A stretch of DNA of 64,000 nucleotides from Streptomyces verrucosisporus. GTDB lineage: Bacteria > Actinomycetota > Actinomycetes > Streptomycetales > Streptomycetaceae. The position numbers and the translations under genes are program-made. The stretch is from NCBI RefSeq assembly GCF_017114865.1, contig NZ_JADEYH010000004.1:1-64000 (forward strand), read 5' to 3'. Every line of letters begins with the position of its first letter. Position 1 is the first letter of the stretch. Below, piece after piece: positions 15,725-22,106 of this stretch. The notes under the pieces are model-generated. The model worked only from the letters and a program-made list of their open reading frames with translations. It searched no databases and was not told where the DNA came from.

Positions 15725-17031
15725 CAAGGAACGCGAAGCGTCCGCTGCCGCGTCCGGCGCGGGTTCCGGCTCCGGCGCGGCAGCCCGTGCCCGGCCCGGC
15801 CGGCCGGGCCGGGCGCGCCCTGGACATGGAGAAGTTGCTGGCCGCCCGGCTGCACGCGGTGAAGGTCCGCCCCTATCTGGCCGACGCGCTGTTCGCGCTG
15901 CGCGTGGTGGAGGACCGCTCGGTGCCGACGATGGCGGTGGACGCGCACTGGCGCGTCTACGTCTCCCCCGGCTTCGTGGCGCGCACCCCGCTGGAGGAAC
16001 TGGCGGGTGTCTGGGTGCACGAGGTCTCCCACCTGCTCCGGGACCACCACGGGCGCAGCGAGGCATACGCGCGGGAGCACGGGGAGTACGGTCCGGGCGA
16101 GTCGCTGCGGCGGAACATCGCCGCCGACTTCGAGATCAACGACGACATCTACGGCGACGGGCTGCCGCACCCGGCCGGTGCGGTGCTGCCGTCGCTGCTG
16201 GGGCTGTCCGACGGGCTGCTGATGGAGGAGTACCTGCGGACGGCCTCGATGTCGGGGCTCGCCGCCGACCTGGCCTGGCTGGACTGCGGCAGCGGCGCCG
16301 ACGGGCGGGAGCGGCCGTGGGAGCTGGGGCCGGGCGGGGCGTACGGGCTGAGCAGGCAGCAGCGGGACGCGGTCCGCTTCCGGGTCGCCGAGGGGATCAA
16401 AGGACGGCCGGGCGACGCGCCGGAGGGCTGGCGCCGGTGGGCCGAGGAGGCGTTTCATCCGCCGCAGCCGTGGCGGCGGCTGCTGGGGTCGGCGATCCGC
16501 TCGGCGGCGGGCGCACCGGGGGCGGGCGAGAACCACAGCTACCGGCGGCCCTCCCGGCGTTCGGCCGGTGTCCCCGGCGTGGTGCTGCCGAGCCTGCGCC
16601 GTACGCCGCCCCGGGTCCGCGTCGTGATCGACACCTCCGGATCGGTGAGCGACGCCGAGCTGGGCAGCGCACTGCTGGAGGTGGTGGCGATATCGCGGGC
16701 GGTGGGCGGGCGGCGCGACCTGGTCTCGGTGATCTCATGCGACGCGGCGGCCGGGGTCGCCGTGCCCCTGTGCCGGGCCGAGGACGTGGAGCTGGTCGGG
16801 GGCGGCGGTACGGATCTGCGCTCCGGTTTCGAGCGGGCGCTGCGCCGCGGGCCCCGCCCGGACGTGATCGTGGCCCTGACCGACGGTCAGACGCCGTGGC
16901 CCTCCGCGCAGCCGCCCTGCCGCACCGTCGTCGGCCTCTTCCCGCGCCCCGCCCGCGCCGTGGACGAGGACGATCCCCTCTACGTCCCAGACGCCCCGCC
17001 TCCCTGGGCGCGCGTGGTCACCATCGGCTGA
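15721..17031 (+). CDS. DUF2201-type metallopeptidase-like/vWA protein
   Basis: A 436-aa protein with two parts. The N-terminal half has a zincin-like HEVSH motif at 100-104 (GVWVHEVSHLLRDHHGR), as in the putative metallopeptidase domain of DUF2201 proteins. The C-terminal half is a vWA-like domain with a MIDAS-type DTSGS motif at 304-308, then 'GGGGTDLRSGFERAL' and 'VIVALTDGQTPWP'. The MoxR gene overlaps it by 4 bases. I infer that the MoxR ATPase loads or remodels this vWA protein, and that the HExxH site may be catalytic or structural. Confidence 0.85.
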   Translation: MTRNAKRPLPRPARVPAPARQPVPGPAGRAGRALDMEKLLAARLHAVKVRPYLADALFALRVVEDRSVPTMAVDAHWRVYVSPGFVARTPLEELAGVWVHEVSHLLRDHHGRSEAYAREHGEYGPGESLRRNIAADFEINDDIYGDGLPHPAGAVLPSLLGLSDGLLMEEYLRTASMSGLAADLAWLDCGSGADGRERPWELGPGGAYGLSRQQRDAVRFRVAEGIKGRPGDAPEGWRRWAEEAFHPPQPWRRLLGSAIRSAAGAPGAGENHSYRRPSRRSAGVPGVVLPSLRRTPPRVRVVIDTSGSVSDAELGSALLEVVAISRAVGGRRDLVSVISCDAAAGVAVPLCRAEDVELVGGGGTDLRSGFERALRRGPRPDVIVALTDGQTPWPSAQPPCRTVVGLFPRPARAVDEDDPLYVPDAPPPWARVVTIG

Positions 17032-17035
17032 GAGC

Positions 17036-17056
17036 CCGCCCGCGATCCCCGGGCGG
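17036..17056 (+). terminator. Hairpin after the MoxR/vWA operon
   Basis: Perfect 7-bp arms CCGCCCG (17036-17042) and CGGGCGG (17050-17056), five bases after the vWA stop. Confidence 0.5.
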
Positions 17057-17176
17057 TCACCCGCGCGCCGGCCGGGGAGGAGTGGGTCGCCTCGCTCCGG
17101 AGTGGCAGCCCTCGGCGGTACGGGTGGCGGGGAAAAGGGCTGGAGGCGGCGCGGGCGCGGATGGGAGCGTGGGCCC

Positions 17177-18076
17177 GTGAACACCATCGACGACGTCGTC
17201 ACTCTGGCCGCCGCCCACGGCCTGCACCTGTCCGCGCGGGACGCCACCGTGAACGAGGCGGGCCTGGACTACCGGGTCGTCATGGCCTTGGACACGAGCG
17301 GCCGCAGGTGGGTGCTGCGCGTGCCGCGCCGCGCCGACGTCGCCGAGGGCATGGCCGCCGAGAGGCGCATCCTCGGCCTGGTCGCCCCCGTCCTGGCCGA
17401 GGACGGTGTCGCGGTCCCCGACTGGCGGGTCCGCGCCCCCGAGCTGATCGCCTATCCGGCCCTGCCCGGCGCCCCGGGCCTGACCCTGACCGATAACGGA
17501 GAGCCCGACTGGCACATGGACCCCGCCGGCCCGGACTACGCCGAGCGCCTGGGGCACCTGCTGGCCCGTCTGCACTCCATCGCCCCGGAGCGGGCCGGGG
17601 CCGCGGGTGTCGAGGTCCGCACCCCGGCCCAAGTACGTCAGGCGTGGCGGGACGACATCGCCCGCGTGAGCGAGGCCTTCACCGTCTCCCCCGCCCTGGC
17701 CGAGGCCTGGCGGGCCTGGCTCGAGGACGACACCTGCTGGCCCGAGCGGACCGTGATGACCCACGGCGAGATCTACCCCGCGCACGTGCTGCTGGACGAG
17801 GAGGGTGCGATCACCGGGGTTCTGGACTGGACCACCGCCCGCGTGGACGACCCCGCCCGTGACCTGTCCTTCCAGTACGGCGCCGCGGGCGAGGAGATGC
17901 TGCGGGCCACTCTCACCGCGTACGAGCGGGCGGGCGGGCACGTCCATCCCGGCCTGGCGGCCCAGGCCAAGCACCTGTGGGACGCCTCCCCGATCGGGTA
18001 CGCCCTGTACGCGCTGACCACCGGCGCCGAGACCGACCGGGCCACCGCGGCGGCGATGCTGAACCCCGGAGCCTGA
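17177..18076 (+). CDS. Macrolide 2'-phosphotransferase-like kinase (Mph/APH fold)
   Basis: A 299-aa cytosolic kinase of the aminoglycoside/macrolide phosphotransferase fold. The catalytic-loop position reads MTHGEIYPAHVLLD (about 194-207) and the metal-binding motif GVLDWTTARVDDPARDLSF (Asp217). Its layout resembles Mph enzymes. In the Brenner loop the canonical Asp of HGD is Glu here (HGE), so activity needs caution. GTG 17177 starts MNTIDDVVTLAAAHGL, the normal beginning. It could be a resistance gene or a silent kinase with another substrate. Confidence 0.78.
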   Translation: MNTIDDVVTLAAAHGLHLSARDATVNEAGLDYRVVMALDTSGRRWVLRVPRRADVAEGMAAERRILGLVAPVLAEDGVAVPDWRVRAPELIAYPALPGAPGLTLTDNGEPDWHMDPAGPDYAERLGHLLARLHSIAPERAGAAGVEVRTPAQVRQAWRDDIARVSEAFTVSPALAEAWRAWLEDDTCWPERTVMTHGEIYPAHVLLDEEGAITGVLDWTTARVDDPARDLSFQYGAAGEEMLRATLTAYERAGGHVHPGLAAQAKHLWDASPIGYALYALTTGAETDRATAAAMLNPGA

Positions 18077-18165
18077 CGCCGCCCGGGAACGGCGGGACGC
18101 GGAGGCGGGGCCGGCTGAGTTCCGCAACCGGCCGGTACCGATCGGCCACCTGGACACTCAGCACT

Positions 18166-18195
18166 TGCACCGACCATTGCCCCGCGCAATACTTA
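18166..18195 (+). promoter_or_regulatory. Promoter of the arsR-type operon
   Basis: TTGCAC (18166-18171), 18-bp spacer, TACTTA (18190-18195). The -10 lies inside the operator palindrome and ends five bases before the ATG, so the transcript should be leaderless. Confidence 0.5.
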
Positions 18196-18213
18196 GCCAC
18201 ATGGCTAAGTATT
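18188..18213. promoter_or_regulatory. 26-bp operator palindrome covering the start codon of the ArsR gene
   Basis: Perfect 11-bp arms AATACTTAGCC (18188-18198) and GGCTAAGTATT (18203-18213) flank ACAT, which includes the first two bases of the ATG. It overlaps the -10 element and the first codons. This is a textbook place for ArsR-family autorepression. Confidence 0.7.
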
Positions 18214-18539
18214 CGGCGGAGCTGGACGTCGTGTTCGTCGCCCTCGCCGACCCCACCCGGCGCGCCGTCGTCCGGCGCCTCGGCCACGGGCCCAGGAGCG
18301 TCGGCGACCTCGCCCGCGAGTTCCCGATGACCCTCCCCTCGTTCATGAAGCACGTGCGGACGCTCGAGTCGAGCGGGCTCATACACACCGTCAAGTCCGG
18401 CCGGGTGCGCAGCTGCGTACTCAACCGCGAGCGGCTCGCCCTCGTCGACGACTGGCTCGCACAGCAGCGCCGGATCTGGGAGGAGCGCACCGACCGACTC
18501 GAGCAGTTCGTCACCGACCCTGAGGAGAACAGGCAGTGA
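18201..18539 (+). CDS. ArsR-family repressor
   Basis: A 112-aa winged-helix protein (VFVALADPTRRAVVRRLGHG, then SFMKHVRTLESSGLI and the wing SGRVRSCVL). It has no metal-binding Cys cluster. It is the usual partner of AHSA1/SRPBCC genes in actinobacteria. It starts within its own probable operator. The stop overlaps the SRPBCC start (GTGA), so both are coupled. Confidence 0.9.
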   Translation: MAKYSAELDVVFVALADPTRRAVVRRLGHGPRSVGDLAREFPMTLPSFMKHVRTLESSGLIHTVKSGRVRSCVLNRERLALVDDWLAQQRRIWEERTDRLEQFVTDPEENRQ

Positions 18540-19072
18540 ACCGCGACCCCGACTTCGAATTCGGCTCCGACCCCGGCCCCGGCTTCGACCCCGACCTCGA
18601 TCTCGTCCTGGAGCGGATCATCCGCGCACCGCGCGCGACCGTCTGGCGCGCCTGGACCGACCCGGCCCGGCTCGAACGGTGGTGGGTCCCGGCCCCGGCC
18701 CGCTGCCGGGTGGACCACCTGGAGCCGAGGCCCGGCGGGGCGTTCGTGACGCGGCTGAGCGAGGACGGGGGCGGGTTCGTCCCGCACCTGGACGCATGCT
18801 TCCTCGCCGTCGACGAACTCCACCGGATCGTGTTCACCAACGCGGTCGACAGCGCCTGGCGCCCCGCCGATCCCACCCCGGTCGCGATGACCGCCACGAT
18901 CACACTCGCCGACCACCCGGAGGGCACCGACTACCGGATGGTCGTGCGGCACGGCGACCCGGAGGCCCGCGCCCGTCACGCGAAGCTCGGCTTCGCCGAG
19001 GGCTGGGGGTCGGTCGCCGACCAGCTGACCGCCCTCGCCGAGAGCACGGACACGCGACGGGCTGCGCGATGA
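18536..19072 (+). CDS. SRPBCC/AHSA1-domain protein
   Basis: A 178-aa START-fold protein with AHSA1-type landmarks: RIIRAPRATVWRAWTDPARLERWW, the GGAFVTRL strand, and the C-terminal helix HAKLGFAEGWGSVADQL. Such proteins bind hydrophobic ligands. They are regularly encoded with an ArsR repressor, which may respond to the same ligand. GTG 18536 overlaps the ArsR stop; its own stop overlaps the next ATG. Confidence 0.88.
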   Translation: MNRDPDFEFGSDPGPGFDPDLDLVLERIIRAPRATVWRAWTDPARLERWWVPAPARCRVDHLEPRPGGAFVTRLSEDGGGFVPHLDACFLAVDELHRIVFTNAVDSAWRPADPTPVAMTATITLADHPEGTDYRMVVRHGDPEARARHAKLGFAEGWGSVADQLTALAESTDTRRAAR

Positions 19073-19698
19073 GGATCGCCCTCACCGCCTTCACCACGCT
19101 CGACGGGGTCAGCCAGGGGCCCGGCTCGCCGGACGAGGACACCAGCGGCGGTTTCGGCCGCGGCGGCTGGCTCGTCCCCCACATGGACGGAACGTTCGTC
19201 CGGCGCGCCTCCGACTGGCTCGACCTCGCCGACGGCCTGCTGCTGGGCCGGCGTACCTACGAGGCGTTCGCACGCGACTGGCCGGCGGTCACCGACCCGG
19301 CCGACCCGTTCGCCGAGCGGATGAACACGCTGCCGAAGTACGTCGTGTCCAACACCCTCGCCGAGGGGACCTGGCACCCCACGACCGTGCTCGGGGGCGA
19401 CCCGGTCGGCGCGGTCGCCGAGCTCAGGGCACGGCCGGGGCGGGAGCTCCAGATCCACGGCAGCGCCCGCCTGGGGGACGCGCTGCTGGCCGCCGGCCTG
19501 ATCGACACGCTCCGCCTCGTGGTCGCGCCCACGGTGCTCAGGGCCGGCCGCCGTCTGATGTCCGGCCCCGGCGCCCCCTGCGGTCTCCGGCTGGTCCGCC
19601 ACGAGGCGACGCCGAACGGACTGCTGCTCCTGGAGTACGAGACGACGGGCGAGGCGTCACGGGGTACGTACGAGGGCGTCACCGCCTTCGCACGGTAG
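19069..19698 (+). CDS. Dihydrofolate-reductase-like (RibD C-terminal) protein
   Basis: A 209-aa member of the RibD_C/DHFR-fold family, often called dihydrofolate reductase family protein (ALTAFTTLDGVSQGPGSPDED, 'DGLLLGRRTYEAFARDWP', 'YVVSNTL', 'LQIHGSARLGDALLAAGLIDTLRL'). The true substrate is usually unknown; NADPH-dependent reduction is likely. It is the third gene of the ArsR operon by an ATGA overlap (19069-19072). Confidence 0.87.
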   Translation: MRIALTAFTTLDGVSQGPGSPDEDTSGGFGRGGWLVPHMDGTFVRRASDWLDLADGLLLGRRTYEAFARDWPAVTDPADPFAERMNTLPKYVVSNTLAEGTWHPTTVLGGDPVGAVAELRARPGRELQIHGSARLGDALLAAGLIDTLRLVVAPTVLRAGRRLMSGPGAPCGLRLVRHEATPNGLLLLEYETTGEASRGTYEGVTAFAR

Positions 19699-19720
19699 CC
19701 CGGGCGGGCCGCCCGGCGCG
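19699..19720. terminator. Short bidirectional hairpin between convergent genes
   Basis: CCGGGC (19700-19705) and GCCCGG (19711-19716) form a GC-rich stem between the convergent DHFR-like and LacI genes, which are only 28 bases apart. Confidence 0.35.
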
Positions 19721-19726
19721 GGCGGG

Positions 19727-20755
19727 CTACAGCGGGGCCGCGCTCCGGGAGGGGGCGGCGGTGCTGGCGCGGACGGTGAGGGCGGGGTCGGGGGCGCGGC
19801 TGTGTTCGACGCGGTGACCGGCGGCGACGTCCCTGAGCCGGCGGGCGGCCAGGGCGCCGTAGGCGGCGATGTCGCGGCGCAGCGCGGTCAGTCCGGGGTG
19901 GACCAGCCGGCACAGCGGTGAGTCGTCCCAGGCCACCAGGGAGACATCGGCGGGGACGCGGGCGCCCAGGCTCTGCGCGGCGCTCAGGCCGGAGACGGCC
20001 ATCACGTCGTTGTCGTAGAGGATCGCGGTGGGGCGGTCCTCCCCCTCCAGCAGGGCGCGGGTGGCGGCACAGCCCTGTTCGCCGCTGTAGTCGGCCTCCA
20101 CGCTCCGGCCGGTGACGCCTCGCTCGGCGGTGGCGGCGGCGAACGCCTCGGTGCGGACAAGGGTGTGCCGCAGCGCGGCGGGACCGGTGACGTGGGCGAT
20201 GGAGCGGTGCCCGAGGCCGGCGAGGTGGGTGACGGCGGTGCGCACCCCGGCCGCGTCGTCGCTCCACACCGCGGGCAGGCTTCCGGTGCCGACGGGCGCG
20301 CCGATCACCACGGCGGGCAGGCGCAGCTCCTCCAGAGCGCGTATCCGGGGGTCGTCCACCCGCAGGTCGACCAGGAAGACGCCGTCGACCTTGCGCTGCG
20401 CCCACCAGGCCCGGTAGGTGGCCGTCTCGGCGTCCGCGTCGGGCGCGACGGTGAACAGCAGGGAGGTGCCGTCCCCGGACAGCTCGTCCTGGATGCCGGA
20501 GACCAGCTGCATGAAGAACGGTTCGATGCCCAGGGAGCGGGCGGGGCGGTCCACCACCAGCCCGAAGGCCCCGGCCCGGCCGTCCGAGAGGGCCCTGGCC
20601 GCGCTGTTGGGCTGCCAGCCCAGCTCCTGCGCGATGGCGAGCACTCTGGCGCGGGTCGCCTCCGACACCCCGGGGCGGCCGTTGAGCGCGAAGGACACCG
20701 CGCTCTTGGTGACCCCCGCACGGCGGGCGATGTCCACCATCGTGGGACGCTTCAC
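19727..20755 (-). CDS. LacI-family transcriptional regulator
   Basis: A 342-aa repressor. The N-terminal helix-turn-helix is VDIARRAGVTKSAVSFALNGRPGVSEATR with the hinge helix NSAARALSDGRAG, followed by a periplasmic-binding-like sugar sensor (residues about 60-330). The effector is presumably a sugar, but no sugar gene is adjacent; GH4 is 26 kb away. ATG 20755 starts MKRPTMVDIARRAG. A palindrome CGGAAC-ACGC-GTTCCG lies 66 bases upstream. Confidence 0.9.
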   Translation of the reverse strand: MKRPTMVDIARRAGVTKSAVSFALNGRPGVSEATRARVLAIAQELGWQPNSAARALSDGRAGAFGLVVDRPARSLGIEPFFMQLVSGIQDELSGDGTSLLFTVAPDADAETATYRAWWAQRKVDGVFLVDLRVDDPRIRALEELRLPAVVIGAPVGTGSLPAVWSDDAAGVRTAVTHLAGLGHRSIAHVTGPAALRHTLVRTEAFAAATAERGVTGRSVEADYSGEQGCAATRALLEGEDRPTAILYDNDVMAVSGLSAAQSLGARVPADVSLVAWDDSPLCRLVHPGLTALRRDIAAYGALAARRLRDVAAGHRVEHSRAPDPALTVRASTAAPSRSAAPL

Positions 20756-20821
20756 CGCTCCTCCCTCCCGCCCGCGGTCGCCGGCGAACCGGGGCTCATC
20801 CTAGAGCGGCCCGCTCACGCC

Positions 20822-20837
20822 CGGAACACGCGTTCCG
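20822..20837. promoter_or_regulatory. Possible operator between LacI and the 52-aa protein gene
   Basis: CGGAAC (20822-20827), ACGC, GTTCCG (20832-20837) is an inverted repeat in the divergent region. LacI-type operators often have such symmetry. Confidence 0.3.
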
Positions 20838-20978
20838 AAGGCCGCCCGAAGGCCCTGGTCCGGCCCCGGGGAGGGCCCGTACATCACCCGCGCCCGCCGG
20901 GGTAGGAGGCGAAGAGGACAACCGAGCGCAAAGGGTGCGGCTCGTCTCGGCGGGCACCCGTGAACAGCTGGAGGAACC

Positions 20979-21137
20979 GTGCCGGGCATTCTGAGCAAGA
21001 TCGCCATGTTCGCCCGAACCCCGCAGGGTCGCCGACTGACCCGGCAGGCCAAGAGGGCGGCCTCCGACCCCAGGAAGCGGTCCCAGGCCAAGCAGGCCCT
21101 GAGCAGGCTGCGCGACCGGGGGCCGGGACGCCGCTGA
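20979..21137 (+). CDS. 52-aa basic conserved small protein
   Basis: GTG 20979 opens a 52-residue frame starting MPGILSKIAMFARTPQGRRL. Arg, Lys and Gln are abundant (17 or more basic residues) and the codons show the third-position GC of real genes. GGAGG at 20970-20974 is a clear ribosome-binding site. I recall similar short basic proteins across Streptomyces, without known function; they may bind nucleic acid or membrane. A perfect 16-bp terminator follows. Confidence 0.6.
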   Translation: MPGILSKIAMFARTPQGRRLTRQAKRAASDPRKRSQAKQALSRLRDRGPGRR

Positions 21138-21203
21138 GGCGCACCGCCCCTGTCCGGCCGCCGGCCCCGGGTACGGCCGCTTCCCCGGGCACCCCCGAGC
21201 ACC

Positions 21204-21239
21204 GCCGCCCGCCGCCGTGTCTCCACGGCGGCGGGCGGC
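21204..21239 (+). terminator. Perfect 16-bp hairpin
   Basis: Arms at 21204-21219 and 21224-21239 with loop TCTC, 67 bases after the 52-aa gene and 22 bases before aac(2')-I. It should terminate the small gene. Because it ends just before the aac start, it could also limit read-through expression of that gene. Confidence 0.7.
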
Positions 21240-21261
21240 GCCGTGCTGCCAGGATGGGCGC

Positions 21262-21834
21262 ATGACCGGTATCAGGATCGGGGACGGCGGCGGTTCCGGC
21301 GGGATCTCCCTCGTCCACACGGCGGATCTGGCCCCCTCCGTACGCGCGGCGGCCCGGTCCCTGCTCGACGAGGTGTTCGAGAGGGACATGACCGACCAGG
21401 ACTGGGAGCACGCCCTGGGCGGTGTGCACGCGCTGGCCTGGGAGGGCGCGGAGCTGGTGGGTCACGCCTCACTGGTGCAGCGGCGGCTGCTGCACGGCGG
21501 CCGGGCGCTGCGCACCGGCTACGTGGAGGGGGTGGGGGTCCGCGCCGACCGGCGCGGGCGCGGGTACGGGGCGGCGCTGATGGGGGCGCTGGAGCGGGTG
21601 GTGCGCGGCGCGTACGACCTGGGTGCGCTGGCCTCCACCGACGAGGCGCTGGACTTCTACGCGACGCGCGGCTGGCTGCTGTGGCGGGGGCCCGTCTCGG
21701 CGCTCACCCCCTCGGGCACCGTGCGCACGGAGGAGGACGACGGGTGCGTGCACGTGCTGCCGGTGGCCGGTGGTGCGGAGCTGGACGCCTCCGGTGAGCT
21801 GGTCTGCGACTGGCGCGAGGGCGATCTGTGGTAG
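21262..21834 (+). CDS. aac(2')-I: Aminoglycoside 2'-N-acetyltransferase, AAC(2')-I type
   Basis: A 190-aa GNAT enzyme that closely follows the mycobacterial AAC(2')-I proteins as I remember them: ISLVHTADL, DWEHALGGVHAL, HASLVQRRLLHGGRALRTGYVEGV, the acetyl-CoA loop VRADRRGRGYG, LYA/FYATRGWL, 'PSGTVRTEEDDGCVHVLP' and the terminal CDWREGDLW. It would transfer acetyl to the 2'-amino group of gentamicin- or tobramycin-like drugs. A housekeeping role is possible, as in mycobacteria. ATG 21262 lacks a good ribosome-binding site. Confidence 0.9.
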   Translation: MTGIRIGDGGGSGGISLVHTADLAPSVRAAARSLLDEVFERDMTDQDWEHALGGVHALAWEGAELVGHASLVQRRLLHGGRALRTGYVEGVGVRADRRGRGYGAALMGALERVVRGAYDLGALASTDEALDFYATRGWLLWRGPVSALTPSGTVRTEEDDGCVHVLPVAGGAELDASGELVCDWREGDLW

Positions 21835-22010
21835 TCGTCCGGCTCCGCCCGCGGGGTCAGGTGTCCGGCGCGGGGTCGGGGCGGGCCGTATCCGTCCGGC
21901 GGGTTCCGCCGCCCGGTCCACCACGGCCCGTGCGGGCGGGTCCGTCGAAGGCGCACCGGGTTTCCGCCGGAGCGGCCAGGGGCACCGCGGCCGTTCCGGC
22001 GGCGATCCCG

Positions 22011-22029
22011 CGCAGACGGATTGTCTGCG
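22011..22029. promoter_or_regulatory. Inverted and direct repeats upstream of the ceramidase gene
   Basis: CGCAGAC (22011-22017) and GTCTGCG (22023-22029) form an inverted repeat with a 5-base centre. About 35 bases later CGGTAA occurs twice, 11 bases apart. The 270-base gap before 22107 has no gene and presumably carries this operon's control sites. Confidence 0.35.
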
Positions 22030-22106
22030 GATGCCAGGGGTGTCATGCTCACAACTCCTGTCGGTAAACCGGCGGTAACCCCCTACTGCACCGTGAGGAG
22101 CCGCAC

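Noticed and set aside
14011..16536. 841-codon minus-strand open frame
   Set aside because: Antisense to the MoxR/vWA operon, which has clear Walker and vWA motifs.
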